Shown piece by piece: positions 60,633 through 64,000 of a stretch of DNA of 64,000 nucleotides. The notes under the pieces were generated by a model. That model was given only the letters and a program-made list of their open reading frames with translations. It did not search any database and was not told where the DNA came from. The stretch is from positions 543,549 through 607,548 of the forward strand of contig NZ_ML123047.1 in assembly GCF_003846175.1 (NCBI RefSeq). Direction: 5' to 3'. The DNA is from Streptomyces sp. ADI95-17 (GTDB lineage Bacteria > Actinomycetota > Actinomycetes > Streptomycetales > Streptomycetaceae). Positions within the stretch are counted from its first letter, which is position 1. Each line of letters starts with the position of its first letter. Position numbers and translations under genes: made by a program.

Positions 60633-61844
60633 ATGCCGCTGGCGCTTCTGGCCCTCGCCATCGGGGCATTCGGTATCGGGACCACCGAGTTCGTGATCAT
60701 GGGGTTGCTCCCCGAGGTTGCCGCGGACTTCCAGGTCTCGATCCCCACCGCGGGATTCCTCGTCACGGGTTACGCCCTCGGCGTCGTCCTCGGGGCCCCG
60801 CTGATGACGGCCCTCGGGACCAGGGTCACCCGCAAACGCATGCTGGTACTGCTCATGGGGCTGTTCGTCCTGGGCAACGTCGTCTCCGCGGTCGCCCCGG
60901 TCTTCGGCGTGATGCTCGTCGGCCGGGTGATCGCCTCGCTCGCCCACGGTGCCTTCTTCGGCATCGGAACGGTCGTCGCGGCGGACCTGGTCGCTCCCCA
61001 GAAGAGGGCCGGCGCGATCGCCATGATGTTCACCGGCCTCACCGTGGCCAATCTCGTCGGCGTACCGCTGGGCACCTACATCGGGCAGAGCGTCGGCTGG
61101 CGCACCACGTTCTTCGTCGTCGCCGCGATCGGCGTCGTCGGACTTCTCGGTGTCGCCAGGCTCGTCCCCGAACAGCCGCGGAACGAAGGCGTGCGGCTCC
61201 GCGACGAACTGGCCGCGTTCCGCAATGTGCAGGTCCTGCTCGCCATGGGGATGACCGTGCTGGGCTTCGGCGGAGTCTTCGCCGCGATCACCTACATCAC
61301 CCCGATGATGACCGAGATCGCCGGATACTCCACCTCGTCCGTCACCTGGCTGCTGGTCCTTCTCGGACTGGGCATGGTGGGCGGCAATCTGATCGGCGGC
61401 AAGTTCGCCGACCGTCACCTGATGCCCCTGCTGTACGTGTCGCTGGGCGCCCTCGCCGTGGTCCTTGCCCTGTTCACCCTGACCGCGCACAACAAGATCG
61501 CCGCAGCGGTCACCATCGTGCTGATCGGTGGCCTGGGCTTCGCGACCGTACCGCCGTTGCAGAAGAGGGTGCTCGACCAGGCGGCCGGTGCCCCGACCCT
61601 CGCGTCCGCGGCCAACATCGGCGCCTTCAACCTCGGCAACGCGCTCTCGGCGTGGCTCGGTGGCATCGTCATCGCGGCCGGTCTCGGCTACACCGCGCCC
61701 AACTGGGTCGGCGCAGCACTGGCTGCCTCCGCCCTGGCCCTCGCGGTTGTCTCCGGCGCGCTGGAACGCCGCACGGTCACGCCCAGCCGGCTCGTCGCCC
61801 GGCACAGCCCCGAGCCGGCCCTGACCCCCGCGTCCCGGAACTGA
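60633..61844 (+). CDS. MFS transporter (AraJ/YdhP/PbuE-like efflux)
   Basis: A 403-residue protein with 12 helices. The start LLALAIGAFGIGTTEFVIMG and FLVTGYALGVVLGAPLMTAL are hallmark sequences of the DHA1 efflux branch (AraJ, YdhP, PbuE, chloramphenicol-type exporters); motif A appears as TRVTRKRMLVLLMGLF. The substrate is unknown; the MarR neighbour suggests a toxic or aromatic compound. ATG 60633 follows GGGAAGGTG. The frame is open from 60585 but that part has no membrane signature. Confidence 0.9.
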   Translation: MPLALLALAIGAFGIGTTEFVIMGLLPEVAADFQVSIPTAGFLVTGYALGVVLGAPLMTALGTRVTRKRMLVLLMGLFVLGNVVSAVAPVFGVMLVGRVIASLAHGAFFGIGTVVAADLVAPQKRAGAIAMMFTGLTVANLVGVPLGTYIGQSVGWRTTFFVVAAIGVVGLLGVARLVPEQPRNEGVRLRDELAAFRNVQVLLAMGMTVLGFGGVFAAITYITPMMTEIAGYSTSSVTWLLVLLGLGMVGGNLIGGKFADRHLMPLLYVSLGALAVVLALFTLTAHNKIAAAVTIVLIGGLGFATVPPLQKRVLDQAAGAPTLASAANIGAFNLGNALSAWLGGIVIAAGLGYTAPNWVGAALAASALALAVVSGALERRTVTPSRLVARHSPEPALTPASRN

Positions 61845-61873
61845 CCCCGCTCACAGAGCGACAAGCAGGCCCC

Positions 61874-61951
61874 ACCGCACCACGCAGAACCGCACCACGC
61901 TTCACCGCGTAGAACCGCACCACACAGAACCTCATCGCACCACAGCGCACC
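61874..61951. repeat. Degenerate CCGCACCAC repeats between MFS and GlcG-type genes
   Basis: CGCACCAC occurs five times in 78 bp, in larger units such as CCGCACCACGCAGAA. The array sits in the short gap between the MFS stop and the next ribosome site (AAGGAG). Confidence 0.7.
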
Positions 61952-61966
61952 AAGGAGTCACCCCCC

Positions 61967-62392
61967 ATGAGCACCACCACTGTCGCCGTCGCCCCGCTGA
62001 CCACCCAGGACGCCGAAGCGCTCATCGACGCGGCCCGTGCCGCCGCAGAGGCCGCCGATGTCGCGGTCGCCGTCACCGTCCTCGACGCGGGCGGTCACCT
62101 GCTGGCCTTCCGGCGGGACGACCGGGCCGTCCTCATCGCCGGCGAGACCAGCACCCGCAAGGCGTACACGGCCCTTCAGCTCAATGCCCCCACGGCAGAC
62201 CTGGTCGACGCGGTCCAGCCCGGCGGGCTCTTCCACACCCTGCCCACCGCCCTCGACCGGCCGTTGCTCTTCATAGCCGGTGGCGTTCCGGTGCACCGCG
62301 GCGGCCGGCTCATAGGCGCCATCGGTGTCGGCGGGGGCGCCCCCGACCAGGACCACGGCTTCGCGACGGCCGCAGTACGGTCGCTCGCCTGA
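61967..62392 (+). CDS. GlcG/HbpS family protein
   Basis: A 141-residue protein of the heme-binding HbpS/GlcG type (DUF336): LDAGGHLLAFRRDDRAVLIA, the helix KAYTALQLNAPTADL, IAGGVPVHRGGRLIGAIGVG and GGGAPDQDHGFATAA. Streptomyces HbpS is secreted and binds heme with SenS; this one lacks a signal peptide, so it is cytoplasmic. Relatives occur in glycolate and diol utilisation clusters. Ribosome site AAGGAG is strong. It likely shares a transcript with the MFS exporter. Confidence 0.85.
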   Translation: MSTTTVAVAPLTTQDAEALIDAARAAAEAADVAVAVTVLDAGGHLLAFRRDDRAVLIAGETSTRKAYTALQLNAPTADLVDAVQPGGLFHTLPTALDRPLLFIAGGVPVHRGGRLIGAIGVGGGAPDQDHGFATAAVRSLA

Positions 62393-62409
62393 AGCGCTCG
62401 CGTCGGCGG

Positions 62410-63279
62410 TCAGCCCATTGCCACGGTCAGCGGGGCGTAGCGACGGGTCCAGTCGCCAGGCAGGTCCGAGGCTCCATGTGCCATCACCGCGGTCGTGGAG
62501 TCGGACCGCAGGCCACACTCCTCGAACCAGTCGAGCAGCTCGGTATGGCGTGCGTCGATGTCCGCGCGCAGCGGCCGGTCCGTCGCCTCCGCGAGCGAGG
62601 AGACGAGCGCCCGGGCCGTGGCGGTGTCGCGCGCGACCAGGGGGCCGACCGCATGCGTCCGGTCGCTCGGCCAGGCGGCCGCGTAGCCGATGAGACGTCC
62701 TCCGTCCTGCGCCACCCGGATGTGGTCGGCGTACGCGGGCAGCCGGGCGAGGACATGGGTCCGGTCGGCGCCGAAGACATCCGCATCCAGCCGGACCATG
62801 GCCTGCAGGTCCTCCGCCGTGGCCGGGCGGACGGTCACGGCCGGGAGCCTGCCGCCGGCCGGCCGGAAGAAGCCGGTGACCCGCTGGGCGTGGCCCACGA
62901 CCGAGAAGCCGAGCTGTTCGTAGAGCGGCTGCCCCGCGGCTGTCGCGTAGAGGCTGAGTGGTGTGTCCCCGGACTCGGCGAGCACATGGTGCATCAGCTG
63001 CCGCGCGACTCCCTGCCGCGCGTAGCGCTCCGCGACGAGCACCATGCCGATGGCGGCCAGCCGGGGGCCGTAGGAGGTCACCACGCAGCTGGCCATCAGG
63101 CCCTTGCCCTCGGGGTCGTCCACGCCGTAGCCGGTTCCGGCGGCGAGGAGCAGGCCCCATCTGTGCTCATCGCGTGGCCAGCCACGGTCTTCGCTGAGAT
63201 CGGCGCAGGCGACCAGGTCGCCCGGTGTGAGGCGCCGGACAGGCAGTTCGGTGATCGGAAGGGGCAGTGAGCTGGGCAT
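62410..63279 (-). CDS. Tandem-GNAT acetyltransferase
   Basis: A 289-residue protein with two GNAT domains. The first has the loop VAERYARQGVARQLMHHVLA (RxxGxA) and ATAAGQPLYEQLGFSVVG; the second (TVRPATAEDLQAMVRLDADV onward, about residues 145-285) keeps the fold but a weaker acetyl-CoA loop. It matches the Acetyltransf_18-type architecture seen in uncharacterised actinobacterial enzymes. Substrate unknown. The start at 63279 (MPSSLPLPITELPVRRLTPG) is reasonable. Confidence 0.85.
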   Translation of the reverse strand: MPSSLPLPITELPVRRLTPGDLVACADLSEDRGWPRDEHRWGLLLAAGTGYGVDDPEGKGLMASCVVTSYGPRLAAIGMVLVAERYARQGVARQLMHHVLAESGDTPLSLYATAAGQPLYEQLGFSVVGHAQRVTGFFRPAGGRLPAVTVRPATAEDLQAMVRLDADVFGADRTHVLARLPAYADHIRVAQDGGRLIGYAAAWPSDRTHAVGPLVARDTATARALVSSLAEATDRPLRADIDARHTELLDWFEECGLRSDSTTAVMAHGASDLPGDWTRRYAPLTVAMG

Positions 63280-63284
63280 GAAGG

Positions 63285-63956
63285 TCAGGCTGTACGACCC
63301 GATGTTCGCTCGTCCACCCCTTTACCGACTCCGGACGAACGGCGCAGCCGCCGGCCGCGCCGGGTCGGTCCCCAGGGTTTCAGTACCGATATCGCGGTGA
63401 CGAAGAGGTACGTCGCCGTCGCTACCGATGGTGCGACCACCAGGTCGATGTCGACGGCCCCTCGTGCCGCAGCCTCGTCGATGCCGGGCCGCAGGGAGAA
63501 GACGGACAGCGCCACGGTGATCAGAGTGAGCCAGAACTTCGTCCAGACCCACCGGTGCCTGGCCAGCCCCCATGGCGTGCGGAGTGCCAGGACGAGGCCG
63601 CTGACCAGTGAGAACAGGGCGATCGGCACGATCAGCCAGTCCCCGAAGATCTTCATGGCGCGGGTGGCGGCCTGTGCGGTGGCCGGGTCCCCGGTGGAGA
63701 AGGCCGCGATTCCGAGCGTCAGCAGTCCGACGGTCAGTCCCAGCCAGCTCACGGATACCGCGACATGCGCCACCAGGAGGCTTCGGCGGGCGGAGCGTTT
63801 GAGTGGTTTCACGTGAAACACGGTGCCGGGAGCGAGGCGATCGGGCGTCTGACGACGGGAGTAATCGCGCGTACTAGCCTCGGCGTACAGCACGTGTTCC
63901 TCTGTGGGCTTCCCTGCCAGGGCGGGTTTCTGTCTGCCCGGTGCTGATGCGCTCAT
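63285..63956 (-). CDS. Membrane protein, four helices (DUF2269-like)
   Basis: A 223-residue protein (start uncertain) with four helices: LVAHVAVSVSWLGLTVGLLT, DWLIVPIALFSLVSGLVLAL, VWTKFWLTLITVALSVFSLR and VATATYLFVTAISVL. A basic tail follows. The HVAVSVSWLG histidine motif resembles DUF2269 proteins. ATG 63956 adds a 45-residue extension without a ribosome site; GTG 63821 or 63812, both within or near a parS site, are alternatives and would begin VFHVKPLK or VKPLK. Function unknown. Only five bases separate its end from the GNAT gene start. Confidence 0.7.
   Translation of the reverse strand: MSASAPGRQKPALAGKPTEEHVLYAEASTRDYSRRQTPDRLAPGTVFHVKPLKRSARRSLLVAHVAVSVSWLGLTVGLLTLGIAAFSTGDPATAQAATRAMKIFGDWLIVPIALFSLVSGLVLALRTPWGLARHRWVWTKFWLTLITVALSVFSLRPGIDEAAARGAVDIDLVVAPSVATATYLFVTAISVLKPWGPTRRGRRLRRSSGVGKGVDERTSGRTA
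63806..63819. promoter_or_regulatory. parS site at the start of the membrane-protein gene
   Basis: Perfect GTTTCACGTGAAAC. It encodes VFHVK in the N-terminal part of the downstream protein or lies at its translation start, depending on the true start. Confidence 0.96.
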
Positions 63957-64000
63957 GGGCGCCGGTCATCGGTTCACGACCCGCCCGTGTCCGGCGCAAG

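Overview
This 64 kb window is the replication-origin region of a high-GC actinomycete chromosome, almost certainly Streptomyces. The evidence is the GC-rich codon use with many GTG and TTG starts, the order gyrA-gyrB-dciA-recF-gnd-dnaN-oriC-dnaA-rpmH-rnpA-yidD-yidC-jag-rsmG-parA-parB, many DnaA boxes close to TTGTCCACA, nine perfect GTTTCACGTGAAAC parS sites, and lineage-typical families (DUF5324, DUF3566, DLW-39, DUF6049, lipid II glycyltransferase FemX). The species cannot be fixed from the sequence alone.

Layout. 1-7.1 kb holds the end of a DUF5324 gene, tRNA-Ala, a helix-turn-helix protein, a Ser/Thr kinase, an exported-protein operon whose VWA gene looks broken, small exported proteins and tRNA-Ile. 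7.1-16.9 kb is a leftward replication block: DUF3566, gyrA, gyrB, a DciA-like helicase loader, recF, a short 6-phosphogluconate dehydrogenase and dnaN. 16.9-18.0 kb is oriC, with about 15 recognisable DnaA boxes. dnaA (leftward) and rpmH-rnpA-yidD-yidC-jag-rsmG-parA-parB (rightward) diverge at about 20 kb. 26.5-39 kb is a GNAT gene, trxA/trxB with a textbook SigR promoter, rsmA/sigM, a pseudokinase, murJ, a DUF6049 protein and the CCA-adding enzyme, in an order close to that of mycobacteria.

39-55.5 kb has an MFS gene, PadR regulator and ino1, a class A penicillin-binding protein preceded by a possible short leader ORF, a GT87 family membrane protein, an alanine-racemase-like gene with femX, the rpsF-ssb-rpsR-rplI operon, a MATE transporter and dnaB. 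Four DnaA boxes lie upstream of dnaB. 55.5-64 kb is more accessory: an IS5-type remnant, an ECF sigma gene with a membrane partner, a serine hydrolase, GNAT genes, a MarR/MFS divergon, a GlcG/HbpS-type protein and a membrane protein.

How it fits together. Initiation (DnaA, oriC), helicase loading (DciA, DnaB, SSB), the clamp (DnaN), repair (RecF) and topology (gyrase) sit with origin segregation (ParA, ParB, parS), protein export (YidC, YidD) and cell-wall assembly (MurJ, PBP, FemX). Nearly all genes in the central block point away from oriC. I did not find an obviously new multigene system. The most interesting items are local: a VWA gene that has lost its metal-binding motif, parS sites nested in terminator-like palindromes, the DnaA-box cluster at dnaB, a coupled small ORF before the PBP, and a repeat array grown out of the last codons of dnaN.
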